DNA from: Prorocentrum cordatum | Taxonomy: Eukaryota; Sar; Dinophyceae; Prorocentrales; Prorocentraceae | Direction of reading: 5' to 3' | Length of the DNA stretch: 64,000 bases | Assembly (NCBI GenBank): GCA_963575745.1 | Contig: CAUYUJ010000652.1 | Span: 18,501 to 82,500, forward strand | Part shown: positions 54,178-63,950 of the stretch, piece after piece | How positions within the stretch are numbered: position 1 is the stretch's first letter | Layout of the letters: each line of letters begins with the position of its first letter | The notes under the pieces: generated by a model | What the model saw: the letters and a program-made list of their open reading frames with translations, nothing else | Databases searched by the model: none | Told to the model about the DNA's origin: nothing | Program-made: the position numbers and the translations under genes

Positions 54178-57165
54178 TCAGCCTGGAATCACCGCGTGCA
54201 AATGATCATGCAAGCCACGAACGTTTTCTTGTATAGAAGAATTGCGTGTGAAGAGGCTGGAGATCATGCACATGGCTCTCATGAAAGATGTCCATGGCGT
54301 GGCCGTAGTCGCACTGTACTCGTAGTTGGCGTCGCCGCCGACTCCTCCACCAACTTCGCCGATCCAACTCTTCACGTCAGCGGACGCGGAGCGGGTAGCT
54401 TCGACAATAGTGGATTCGTCGGGTACGCGGAGATCAAACTCTGCACTGCGATCAGCACGCCGATGATGTACATATGCAAAGCCATCTTCGGGATCACGAG
54501 GACGGCCAGTTTGAGCGTGGTACGTGAAGCCCACGCGGTCATCGTCCATGGCGTTCGGGTCGTACTCGGCGTCGTAGCCGATGGGCCAGCCGACGAGGTG
54601 GAGCGGCGATGCCTGATCCATCTCGGGGATGGGGGGATCGGGATTAGAACCGATCTGATTTAGTTGCGCCTCGCACACGGCGAACAGGATGCTGGTAAGC
54701 TTTGTAGCTCGAGTCGTAAAATTGCTGCGGCACGAACGCACAATAAGTGTCCTAGACCTCTCTGTACCATGTGGAGGTGAGGGAGAATGGCGGGGTTGTC
54801 CACCGTGCGGTGAACGTGCCCTCGATCGAGGTGTGCGCGAATCGGTAGCTGCAGCAGGAACACCGATATGGTACATGCATGCACAGATGCCCTCGTGATT
54901 GGCTTGTCCAACACACAGCATCCCACATTCAGATCCTACCTCGCCCCACTTTTCTTTCTCAGTAAGTAATCTGTTGCATACTTCCGGACATCCATCCAGT
55001 TTTGGAGGTTCTGCAATATGAGGTAAACCGTCGGGCCTCCGAGGCCCTCGCAGTGGTCCCCATGGGTTCTTTGGAGCACATTGTACCGGAGTAACAGGAA
55101 AGATGAGTGAGTGCTCCAAGAGGCCCCTCCAGAGGTCTGCTTTCTTTGGCTCAAAATGTTTGGTCATCATATCTGCAATCTGCTCTTTTGTACCTACATA
55201 CTTGAGCTCAATATGTTCAAGTTGGCATGTCTCGCATATCCAATCCAAATTGATACGATGAGTGCAATGAAAATGACGGAGTGCTGGTGTACGTCCCTTT
55301 TGGACAATCTTGATAACGGCCTGATTATCCTCGAGGACGATAAGATGTACTTTGGGGGAGCTGCTCTCCGGAGCGGGCTCTGGATCCACGTGTAGCACGG
55401 TACCCTCATGGGATATCGCGCGCCTCTTTGGAGGCGTAGGCAACTCCGTCTTCAGCGGTAGCTGCCTACGGCTAGGAGAAGATCCCCTTGTGGGGGGTGC
55501 CTTGCGAGGCGATGGCTTGCGCCTCTTCTTTTTGGCGGCCAATGTCGGACATGTCGCCGCGTCGGCGCGTCCCAGGCAGCCCAGGCAAATATTCTTCTCT
55601 TTGCATGTGTTGGCAACCTCCACCACGGCATCCCAGAATGAGAATAGTGGTAGCCCCTCCAGTCGTAGAGCTGAGTCAAGAGCAACGATCTCGGACTCTG
55701 TGGATGAGCGCGATACGACCGTTTGTTTCTTGCACACAGCATTGACCGGGAAGAACGTGTTAGGTCCAACAAGCGCGGCGAAGACGACGGTAGTGGACTT
55801 GGATGACGTAATGCAATCGGCGAACGAGGCGTCAGTGAAGAGCCTGATGGATAGCTTGTCTGAAGAATCGCCTATCCACCCATGTAAACAATGAGTACGC
55901 GTCGTTTTGATGTAGCATATCAACCGATGTAGACGTTTATCACACATGGTATTCCATTTGGTAATTTCTCTGGCTAGCATACATACTGGATGTAAAAGAT
56001 CGAAACGACAGCAACGTGCCAGGTAGAGAATCTTCATCAGTACACTCGCCGCGTCCTGGCCAAGGATACCCTCATCTGAGTAGTCGGACTCGGTAAAGGA
56101 GGTGTCCTCGATGCCAGGGGTCTCGGCGTCGGGTAGGTCATCGTATGTGACTGTCGTGGATTCTGTCGTAGTGGAAGGTTTATCGACCGATCTAGCTGGG
56201 CTGGATGATCGCGGTCGTGCGTTGAGTACGCTAATGGGTCTTGCGACCGACCCGGAGGAGCTAGGCGATTTGGATCGCGAAGTCCTCGGCGAGTCGGGTC
56301 GTTTCCGACGTGACCTCGGTCCCTGGGCGCGCTTGGAAGCGCATTCCAGGTACCGTTCAATGCACTGATCAGTAAAACCAAGCATGTCATGTCGAATTCC
56401 ACGAACTTGTTTGGCTGCATGGTAATCTTTATCACTGTGCGCAGGCAACATAGGTCGAATGGTAGACGTTCTTTTGTCGAAGATATTCTGTGGTACGTCA
56501 TATGCCTGTTGTCCACAGCCAAGGTATTGAGAGTATGGAGTAGGCGGATCCAAGTCAATGCCGCTCTTGCGGACATAATCCCAGCCGGCTTGTAGATTGG
56601 TAGCTGGTCCGGCTAATTTGAAGCCGCCCACATATACTGAAAGTATCAGTCCCAGTTTGTTGTGTCTCCACACGCATTCCCATCCTGGAATAGGCTCAAA
56701 TCCAACCCTTCCCAAGCATGTGCGACACTTTCGTTCCCAAAAGACACCTGCAAGAGGATGTCCGTATAGTGCCAATCGTAATCGGCACACGGGATTCTTG
56801 CATTTCGACCAGGATGCCGGTTGGCGCCATTTGGGCATGGCAATCCAAGTATCCACTGGGTCAATTCGTCCATCGCCGTATAACAATGCCTGCGTGCATG
56901 CTCCAGGTGCATCACTTTGTTCGCCCGCATATTGTGGCAATAATGCAGTAGCATCACAAAGTTTGGAAGCCTCGATATGCGAAGCGCTGGATGCGGCGTC
57001 GGCGAATATGGCAGCCAAACCAGTTTCATCTTTGCCTGTATTGCCCTGAACCACCACTCGGCCCTTGAACTTACGTAGATCAGGAGGAAGTTCCTCATGT
57101 TTGACTGAAGATAGCTCCAAGATATTGAAGACATGAACTTTCGTCCCAGTACGAATCGCCTGTGA
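54178..57165 (-). pseudogene. pol: reverse transcriptase and RNase H with C-terminal extension
   Basis: Frame open for 980 codons from 57,120 and back to a TAA at 57,166-57,168. Residue numbers are from the Met at 57,120. RT: KFKGRVVVQG (17-26), QSDAPGACTQALL (68-80), LALYGHPLAGVFWER (116-130), then the catalytic box as SVYVGGFKLAGP (161-172). The box should be YVDD; both catalytic Asp are Gly (codons GGC GGC, 56,623-56,628), so the enzyme should be inactive. A Ser/Arg-rich linker (260-345) follows. RNase H: LFTDASFADC (Asp430), SSTESEI (Glu475), LEDNQAV (Asp598), GTKEQIADMMTK (Asp650); all four acidic positions remain. A basic insert (530-570) splits it. After LIFP (674) a ~300-residue tail of unknown function includes CGMLCVGQANHEGICACM. 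Confidence 0.9.
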
Positions 57166-58092
57166 TTAAATATCAGATTTTTCTGCAACAGTCTCCAACA
57201 TCCACGTTTGTTTCTTTCCAAGTCGCTCGTATTCTTGTCGTAGGGCATCCTGTGCACGTGGTTATGCGGCAACTTCTTTCTCGCTCAAGTTTCTGGTAAC
57301 AAGGGCCGGGCGTGTCCACGAGGAATCAAGAATATTGTCCCTGTGTGCTGGTGTGTATATCGGCTCACGTGGCATAGTGGGCACTGCTACCGACGGGGTG
57401 AACTTGCGTGTAAGCGGGCTCGCGGTCCCGAAGTCGTTCCCCTCACTGTCGACAAGTACCAAAGCACGTGCGACTCCAGCATGCTGTGGTGGGGGCCGGC
57501 GGTAGTATAGTACCGTAGTAATGTCACGTGGTCCACCAGGTAGTTTGGCATACAGAATCTCTTTGTTGGTCACGCCCTTGACGTCCTCGTCACGGATGAC
57601 TGCGCTGCTGTCGGTACCGTACGTAATCCGTCGTTCCACAATATTCCATGTGGGCCCGCCAGCTGTAGTGGTACGGAAATGTTTGGCTTGTTTGTCCTGT
57701 CGTGTCCACACTCGAAGTGCAGCTCGGTCACAAATCTCACGAGCTCGTTTGACATCTTCGGCGTACTCGATCTCTTTCTTTTGCTGTCCACGAGATAAAG
57801 TTTTCCAAAGCTCGGGAAGAATGCGGTCAGGACGCGTAGTGGTCTGCACGCGTGTCTCGCGGCCACGGACCACCATTTTGCCGTCTGGCAACATTTTTGG
57901 GAGCTCATAGAATCGAACCAGGCCGGTCCATGGCTCGCTCAACTCCCGGTGGTCGTTGGCGCTGACACCGTCCCAAACATCGCGGAGGGCACTTTCTCCG
58001 TCGAAGGTAGAAGTCGTCTCGAAGTCTCGTGTCACGTCGAGCTGATCAACAGGTACAGGTATGTTCATGACGTCGTCTGTTGGCATGAACAA
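57166..58092 (-). pseudogene. pol: integrase-RT linker and start of RT
   Basis: Same frame as the RT-RH part but cut by TAA at 57,262-57,264 and 57,166-57,168. The first 276 codons end SSWTRPALVTRNLSEKEVAA. Between the stops QEYERLGKKQTWMLETV and, after the second, RTGTKVHVFNILELSSVKHE match the region copia elements carry just before the RT fingers (x-W.l.xV.E..dv). Contains no known enzyme motif upstream; GRETRVQTTTRPDRILPELW and YYRRPPPQHAGVARA are typical linker sequence. Confidence 0.75.
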
Positions 58093-58538
58093 TTTCCTGC
58101 GTGGAGTACGTATATGTCTGATGACGCAATATCCACACTGTTCCCAGTAGTCGGGCTCCGGCGCTGGTGCATCAACGTCATCATAGAAGGATCATCCAAT
58201 TCTTTAGGGTAGGCAAGTGGAGGCTCGGGCACAGGTTTGTCGCCCAAGGGGCGAGAAGTAGATGCCTTGACCTCGTCGCGTGCCTCTGGGTTGTGATGTC
58301 GAAGGGTACCCTCTTTCACTGGGTAGGTGAACTTGCCGCCGGGGATGATGATGTCTTTAGATCTGTGCACGTGACACAGTTCACCGTCGGGGTTCTTGGC
58401 GTATGTAGCCGTGTCCAAGACAAGATAATCACCTGACCATCGTCCACCAGAATGTAAATGGTAACCCATGAATAACCCTTCCCGAGTGTTTTCTTTGAAT
58501 TCTGCAGTCTCGTTATTGATCTCGGGATTGAGGCATTT
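58065..58538 (-). pseudogene. pol: integrase C-terminal region
   Basis: In frame with the integrase core after a TAG at 58,539-58,541. Reads KCLNPEINNETAEFKE, GLFMGYHLHSGGRWSGDYLV and HVHRSKDIIIPGGKFTYPV. The G-Y-x-x-x-x-G-G-x-W-x-G-x-Y box is the copia-type counterpart of the GKGY region that follows the integrase core. The frame shifts near 58,080 into the linker. Confidence 0.8.
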
Positions 58539-59459
58539 CTAGAAGATCCGAGCACCGAAGGGAATGCAGTGCCCGGGGAAATTTTCTCCAAAACGTATTT
58601 CATGAGCTGTCTTGTCGACGTGCTCCTCGCTGAGGGCAGCAACGCCCGTGGATGGATGCACAAAATTATGTCCACAGCAAAAGGCTTGCATGGCCTCTTT
58701 CCACCATTCGTGTCCCAAACCAGACATATGCGACACAGCTCTCGTACCGAGAATGACGATATTGACAATGCGCTCGATCAATCCATTCGTTTGTGGACGA
58801 TGAGGAGTACTAGTGTCATGTCTCCATCCCAGTTGGCGGCAAGCCTTCTGAAGCTCTCCAGAATTGTCTGTGCAAATATGCTTCACCTCATCGTTCGCGG
58901 CGATGAACTGCTGGAAGGATGCCTTTGTAGTAGCTGCGTCTTTATGTAATGCTGGGTATGCCATGAAGATGCCGGTGCATCTATCCAGGACGACAAGTGC
59001 ATACTTGTCGCCGTGCTTGTCGGCGGCATCGTCTTTGGCCAAGACGACATGGTCGGCAGTCAGAGCTTCCCCAAACTTCTTCGGGACAAAGGCCTCGTAG
59101 GCTGCGTCCTCGTCGGTGGGGCCTGCCGGTGGATGCGGTTTGCGCTGTCGTCGGCACGGAGCGCTCTGCGCCATCGTGCGAAAACAAATCTCACAGTCTG
59201 GGTGTTTTGGACTGTGGGTCATGTAGTGCATAGGGTCCATCGGTTTCTTCTGTCTGTTTGGAAGAACGCGATCACTATCGTAGCGCACTGTTGTGAGCGT
59301 CTCCGTCGGCAGATCCTCGGTGAAGGTCGACGTCATGTCGGTATGTGCTTGAGCTGTATCTGCTAGCCCCCCGCATGTGGGAGGAAAACACTGCGTCTGA
59401 GACTTAAGCGAGTCGGTGGGTGTGTCCACGTTGGGCTCGGCGTTGTTTGTGTCGGGAGG
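58539..59459 (-). pseudogene. pol: integrase core
   Basis: Residue numbers from 59,429. The zinc-binding part has HYMTHSPKHPDCEIC (His and Cys 68-82). The catalytic core has LTADHVVLAKDD (Asp126), HICTDNSGELQKACRQLGW (Asp188) and PQTNGLIERIV (Glu219), so the D-D-E triad is present; the second Asp and Glu are 31 apart, close to the usual 35. HEWWKEAMQAFCCGHNF follows as expected. The frame is bounded by TAA at 59,460-59,462 upstream and TAG at 58,539-58,541 downstream, both in the frame shared with protease. Integrase precedes RT, which places the element in copia. Confidence 0.9.
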
Positions 59460-59558
59460 TTATTCGACCTTGGCGGTCCGTGCTTCTCCTCCCTCGCCGA
59501 CATGTGGTCTCTTGGGGCAGGTCCCTATGTGGGGCCACAGCTCATCTGTGGGCGTTGA

Positions 59559-60470
59559 CTACTCTGTAGTTTTGCAGCACCAACATATGTCGTTGCAGCG
59601 GGCGGATGAACGCTTGCGCTGACGACGTCGGGGTGCTGACGAAGTGCACAGACGTGATGGCGGTATCATTACTAGGTCGTCGAGTCGTAATTCTGGAACT
59701 CTGTTGTTAACTGGAATATTACACCATTGGCCCCCCAGATCCTGAAGCAAGCAGCCCAGCTCAGGATCCCAAATCTGCCGAAAGCCATCAACTTCAATCA
59801 ATTTTCCAACTGATAGTAATGATGGGCAATCTGGCAAGGCAAGGGCTGCACTATGTAAGCCAACCTCGGGTAGCCGTATGTCGTAGTGTTCGTTGACAGT
59901 ACGATCGCCGTTGGCAGTTTCCAGAATATGCTCCTCGCGAATAGATCTGCGATCCGATTCGGTCTGCGTCAGTTCGTGTTTGCCCTGAATATGATGCGCA
60001 GATCCACTGTCGAGAACCCAAGAGCGTGTCAGCGCAGCAGTCGAGCGTGGTGGGTCGACTTGCAACGTCGTTGTCTTCGTCTGGGCTGTCTTTGATGACT
60101 GCCTGGTAGAGTCATCAGAATCTGGAATCGCAGTTGGTGTGGCCACCGACCTCTTGTTGTGTCGGTAGTCATGTAGATCTTTGTACCATAATTGCGCCTC
60201 CCGTTGACAATGTTGTAGGGCGTCAGCCCTCTGTTTCCACCACCATTGTGGTAGCGGCTGTGGTACATTGACAATGTCGCCCTCATCCGGCAACTCCTTC
60301 CACTTATCCTGTCTGGCCTTGCCGGAGACGATGTGCGGGCAGTATTCCACATGATGTAGTGGCTTTGGTGGAGGCCATGAGGGTCTTGTCACGTATGACG
60401 CAACTGCGGTCGGAGCGGCGAGATCGTCGATAGTTGGCAGGGGATCGTGCTCTGAAGTGGGGAAAACCAC
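59559..60470 (-). pseudogene. pol: aspartic protease region
   Basis: 303-codon frame. SWVLDSGSAHHIQGKHEL (catalytic Asp154 near 60,011) is the copia D-S-G protease box, followed by EEHILETANGDRTVNEHYDI and LPDCPSLLSVGKLIEVDG, the usual strand order. The N-terminal 150 residues are linker (KPLHHVEYCPHIVSG, QPLPQWWWKQRADAL). It ends at a TAG (59,559-59,561) and is in the same frame as integrase, so protease-integrase were one chain. It joins the zinc-finger frame upstream by a frameshift near 60.4 kb. Confidence 0.85.
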
Positions 60471-61225
60471 GGGACGAACCGCGGCTCATGGAACGTCGGC
60501 CACGTCCCCTGTCACTACCGTATGATCTATCGCGGCCACGTGGGCTGCCACGTCCTCCGCCACGGCTGTCTCGTCCTCGGGAAGTAGATCGCGAAGATCT
60601 GTCGTAACGACTTCTCGAGTGACTACGAGAGTCTGGAGACCTCCTGGAGGATGATCGAGATCGGTCGCATTGGCGTCGGTCGCCACGTCCATGGCGCGAG
60701 TCTTTTGCGCAGCGGGACCCCCCGCGTTGTGAAGAGCGTTGGCCCCCTGATCCGCGGGATGGTGGTCGGCCACGACTGTCCTGGCTGGAGGTCCGTGGGC
60801 GACTTGGTCTTCGTTCGGGTGTCTTCGCACCAGGTGCAAGGTGAGCGTATTTGCACTTGTCGCCCTTAGTGCACTTGTTATGTTCGAAGTCTCTGCACTG
60901 CGCCATGCGTGGGAAGTTGCACTTGTCGCCTCTGGGGCATGTGTTGCGCTTGGCGAACTCGAAGCAAAATGGTTTCGATGCTGGCTTCTTGGGATTCGCA
61001 GGGGGTGAAACGCTGCGGCGGGAGTCGCCGCCAGCTGTCGATGCTCTGGAAGATCTGGTGTTCTTCCAGTCCCTGGAATAGGTATGCAAAGCCTAGCATC
61101 GGTCACCATTGCGACAATTGCCTTTCTTCCAGGCGGCGCATACATTGACTTGAGAACGAGTCTCGTGTTCGTACCGTAACTTATTTTGATTCTTCTCCAA
61201 TTGTTTCAGCTCCAATAAAAGTCCA
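60304..61225 (-). pseudogene. gag: CCCH zinc-finger region
   Basis: Three C-x7/8-C-x5-C-x3-H modules in one frame. Finger 1: CAAWKKGNCRNGDRC, an in-frame TAG (61,093-61,095), then ALH. Finger 2: CFEFAKRNTCPRGDKC, whose final His is replaced (NFPR). Finger 3: CRDFEHNKCTKGDKCKYAH, complete. Retroviral and most copia Gag proteins use CCHC knuckles; CCCH fingers are typical of RNA-binding proteins and, from memory, of dinoflagellate copia Gag. An Arg/Ser-rich tail (RSPDSRSHSRSRYDRSSR) follows, probably RNA-binding. The frame begins near a shift at 61,225 (LELKQLEKNQNKLRYEHE). Confidence 0.8.
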
Positions 61226-61530
61226 GGACGCGCTGTCGGAGCCAATCACAGGTACGATTCGGGCCGCTGATCTCCATGCGCTGGTACTCGTACATATCTT
61301 GTTTCATCCAGGCATGTCTGCGAATCTGCGTGCGAAACAGTGATTCCAAGATATTTGGGTCGGGTGCCTCTCGGCGCTCCAATAGTCAAGCGTCCCAGTC
61401 AGTAATGAAACGTTGCAAATCTTCATCTCGCATCCTCAGTTCTTTAAGGCGCTCGAAGTCGTGCAGGTCGTCATCAACCTCTGTCACTTTGTAGGACTGT
61501 AGGATGTGCCAGTAGATCTCGCGCCCTTTT
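61206..61530 (-). pseudogene. gag: C-terminal capsid part
   Basis: After a frameshift near 61,525 the sequence reads REIYWHILQSYKVTEVDDDL, ELRMRDEDLQRFITDWDA, TGA (61,386-61,388), LLERREAPDPNILESLFRTQ, MYEYQRMEISGPNRTC. The FITDWDA..L..R..P....LE.L...Q pattern is the copia/UBN2-type Gag capsid region. Confidence 0.75.
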
Positions 61531-61926
61531 TAGCACGCGTCCTGCTTTGTGTTCTCTGGTTTCGATGAGCCTTATTTGGTAGCGCAAGTCTGAGGATAAG
61601 ATGTCGCTGAGAGCGGTAGCGAGTTTGCAATCGATGCTCTCGACGTCCCCACTGTCTTGTAAGTCCTCAAAGGTACACTCGGGCTGTTCAGCCACGCATA
61701 GGAAGGCATATGCTTTGGACGGTCGCCCTGAGGCGGCTCCAAAGTTCTCCCGTACCTTGTGCTGCCACTCGAGCAGCTGCGTGATCTTAGGCAAGACAGG
61801 GACTCGGACGGTGTCTGACTCCTTGATAGGAGTAGTAGTATTGACCGAAACCGCAGACAATGGTTGCGAGGGTATCGGTACACCGTCAGTCGTTGGTTCT
61901 GTGCGCACAGGAGACACATGGCGTGT
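61474..61926 (-). pseudogene. gag: capsid N-terminal part
   Basis: In frame with the 587-codon gag start but after a TAG at 61,927-61,929. LPKITQLLEWQHKVRENFG, AASGRPSKAYAFLCVAEQ, FEDLQDSGDVESIDCKLATA and RLIETREHKAGRVLKRA match the start of a copia-type Gag capsid (W...hxxxhxxAsgRpdxAh..h...E...LDxKLxxAL). It leaves frame at the end by a shift near 61,525. Confidence 0.8.
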
Positions 61927-63690
61927 CTATGCTGAGGCTGCCGCGGACGCTGCTCCTGGTGACGTACGTCGTTGTTGTCCTGCAGAAGCTTGTGGTGCTT
62001 CGGCGGACGCTGCCGTCGGCCTGTGCAGGTCGGTTGCAGGTTGAAGGTGAAGTATGGTATCATTGGTGTGGTCAACCAGCTGATTTGTCCAGCTCGTCAC
62101 GTCTTCGTGTATCTGGTCCACCTTTTGGCGCGTGTACTCATCAGTTTCCCGAGAGCGTTGGAGTCGTTGCTCGTAGGCTCGGAGACGGGCGCCGTGCGCC
62201 TCCAACTCACTCTCCAGACGTGCGAGGTGCCCCTCAACACGTACCTTCTCAGTATCTCTCTCACGAATAACCTGGGAGAGCTCTAACTGCGCGTGGTCCG
62301 CCGCCTCATCAACCTCCTGCAACCCGTCAGTGAGGCGGGCGAAATCGTAAACCGTGGGAGGAGAATCCAGCTGATCAGTCTGGGCTCGTCCGACACGCAA
62401 CTCTGCCAGGGCGTCCTGTACGCCAGGAAAACGCTGCTCGATGTCAGAGATCCGGTTAGCGAGTGGCTGTACGACAGCGTTGGTCGCATCAAGCCTTTGA
62501 GTGATGACTCTCTCAGTACGTTGCAACATGTCGATCAGGTTCGACGAGTTGGCGTGTGCTTCGGCGCGAAGCGTCGCCGTAGCGTGGTCCATGTGGGATC
62601 GAAGATCGTTGATCTGAGACTGAACATCGCCAAGGTCGGTGGCCTCGGCTGGTGGCGGTCGGTTGCGGAGCTGGTCATGGATCTCGTCGCGGAGGATCCT
62701 GACTTCTGAAACGCCTGTGTCGCGCACGAGCACAAGCTGTCGCTCCATCTGCGCGAGATAGTTGCGCAGGTTCTCGACCATCGCCGATCGTTCACCTGAG
62801 TGTGACATCTCACGGTCAACCTGATACTGCAGCTCACCTAAGATGCGTCGATCTTTGGCGATCCTGGAATCAATGATCCCCAAGGCGCCGTCAAGATCTT
62901 GGCGTAGAGCAGCGGCGTTGGCAGCGTTCGTCTGAACGCTCTGCAGTAGTCCAGAGTACTGCCTGGACACGAAGGTTTCAACCTGGTCTCCGAGCTCAGC
63001 TATTTCGCCTGCAGCGGACGTCGCCGCCGGCAGGTCGTCTGAGATGGAGAGGTGGGGAGCGTCAGCTTCCCTCTGCACCCTTTCACGAGGAGCGCATGGC
63101 CTCTGAGAGGCAGTACGCGGGCTCGACCTACTTTCGCCGCATGGGCCTGTGGCCCCACGACGGCTGCGCAAGGACGAGCTGCGGCTAGGACCGTGTGTGC
63201 GTGGTGTCTCATGAGATGACACCTTGGGGTACTGCGTCTGCGGCTGTGCCGCCACTGGTCTACTGAGTTCCTCGAAGGTGGCTACGTGCTCCGCTACAGG
63301 AACGGTCGCAGGGCTGGGGGTGCCAGCACCTGAAGTCCGTCGGCGGTTAGCGCGAAAGCGCCCTGGAGCATCAGGACCAGCGGGGCTTGCGCCCGACGCA
63401 GTTGGGATTGCTCCCGACGGAGGAGGAGATGGAGGATCGAAGGCAGGCGCGTGGAACTCCTTACTACCTGCTCCTCCCCCTCCTTCTCCTGTCCCCCCGC
63501 GGGCGGCGTTGCGGCGAAGTTCAGCAGCTAGCCGCGCCTCGGGTCCGTCGGAGCTGGGGGGGGTACCTGGGACACCTACACAGTCCGCACTAAGGCTCTC
63601 CAACTCGTCACCGAGCCGTCGCGCCGTCGGAGAGCTCGGACGCGAGGCCCCGATGGACCCCTTACGGCGCATGCGCCGCTTGGGTTCCAT
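61927..63690 (-). CDS. gag: N-terminal disordered and coiled-coil part
   Basis: Starts at ATG 63,688-63,690 (MEPKRRMRRKGSIGASRP), only ~57 nt after the 5' LTR, and is open for 587 codons to a TAG. Residues 1-220 are Pro/Ser/Gly/Arg-rich and probably disordered. Residues ~225-560 are predicted by heptad pattern to form long coiled coils (VENLRNYLAQMERQLVLV, VQSQINDLRSHMDHATATL, VEGHLARLESELEAHGARL). The end is Ala/Gln-rich. Such a long coiled-coil extension before the capsid is unusual for copia; a structural role in particle assembly is inferred. The TAG that ends it is followed in frame by the capsid domain, so the natural protein was probably longer, by readthrough or because the stop is a mutation. 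Confidence 0.8.
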   Translation of the reverse strand: MEPKRRMRRKGSIGASRPSSPTARRLGDELESLSADCVGVPGTPPSSDGPEARLAAELRRNAARGGTGEGGGGAGSKEFHAPAFDPPSPPPSGAIPTASGASPAGPDAPGRFRANRRRTSGAGTPSPATVPVAEHVATFEELSRPVAAQPQTQYPKVSSHETPRTHGPSRSSSLRSRRGATGPCGESRSSPRTASQRPCAPRERVQREADAPHLSISDDLPAATSAAGEIAELGDQVETFVSRQYSGLLQSVQTNAANAAALRQDLDGALGIIDSRIAKDRRILGELQYQVDREMSHSGERSAMVENLRNYLAQMERQLVLVRDTGVSEVRILRDEIHDQLRNRPPPAEATDLGDVQSQINDLRSHMDHATATLRAEAHANSSNLIDMLQRTERVITQRLDATNAVVQPLANRISDIEQRFPGVQDALAELRVGRAQTDQLDSPPTVYDFARLTDGLQEVDEAADHAQLELSQVIRERDTEKVRVEGHLARLESELEAHGARLRAYEQRLQRSRETDEYTRQKVDQIHEDVTSWTNQLVDHTNDTILHLQPATDLHRPTAASAEAPQASAGQQRRTSPGAASAAASA

Positions 63691-63747
63691 CGTGGCCGCG
63701 TGCGAGATCGCGACGCGGGGTTCGATGAACTGTGAGCTTTAAAGGGC
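63691..63747 (-). other. 5' leader between LTR and gag
   Basis: 57 nt in element orientation, starting GCCCTTTAAAGCTCACAG. A primer-binding site should be here, but no TGG-initial match to a tRNA 3' end lies next to the LTR. TTCATCGAACCCCG partly resembles the complement of a tRNA T-arm, which may be chance. Confidence 0.5.
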
Positions 63748-63945
63748 TGATATATGGGGTTGAAGTACAAGGGTACAGAACCCCTGATCCGTTGGTAGAG
63801 GGAAGGAGGGAAAGATGGATATCTTTTCCTCCTGCACGATCAAAGGTCTGATCGATCTGTCCCAATACCTGAGCCCAAACGGCCAGGCGCAAGAGAGGTG
63901 AGGATAAGGAGTATATATGAGGGTATTTCACGGGTTCTATTCACA
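63748..63945 (-). repeat. LTR, right copy (5' LTR of the element)
   Basis: 198 bp, TG...CA ends. In element orientation it opens TGTGAATAGAACCC and has a TATA-like CATATATACT about 25 nt in. It differs from the left LTR at roughly 14 positions, clustered at its outer end. Confidence 0.93.
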
Positions 63946-63950
63946 AGTCC
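63946..63950. repeat. Target-site duplication AGTCC (right)
   Basis: AGTCC directly outside the right LTR, same as 45,897-45,901. Confidence 0.9.

Larger units (their letters stand above)
45902..63945 (-). mobile_element. ~18 kb copia-type LTR retrotransposon with post-pol ORF3
   Basis: Bounded by 197/198 bp LTRs and AGTCC duplications, read on the minus strand. Order: 5' LTR (63,748-63,945), gag, protease, integrase, RT, RNase H, ORF3, ~750 bp 3' region, 3' LTR (45,902-46,098). Integrase before RT defines the copia type. Copia elements are commonly 4-9 kb, so 18 kb is very long, mainly because of ~7.3 kb of coding sequence after pol. The two LTRs differ at roughly 14 positions by eye (about 93% identity), so the copy is not recent. 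Gag-pol has about four frameshifts and eight or nine in-frame stops; ORF3 has about four frameshifts. This copy is defective. Confidence 0.95.
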
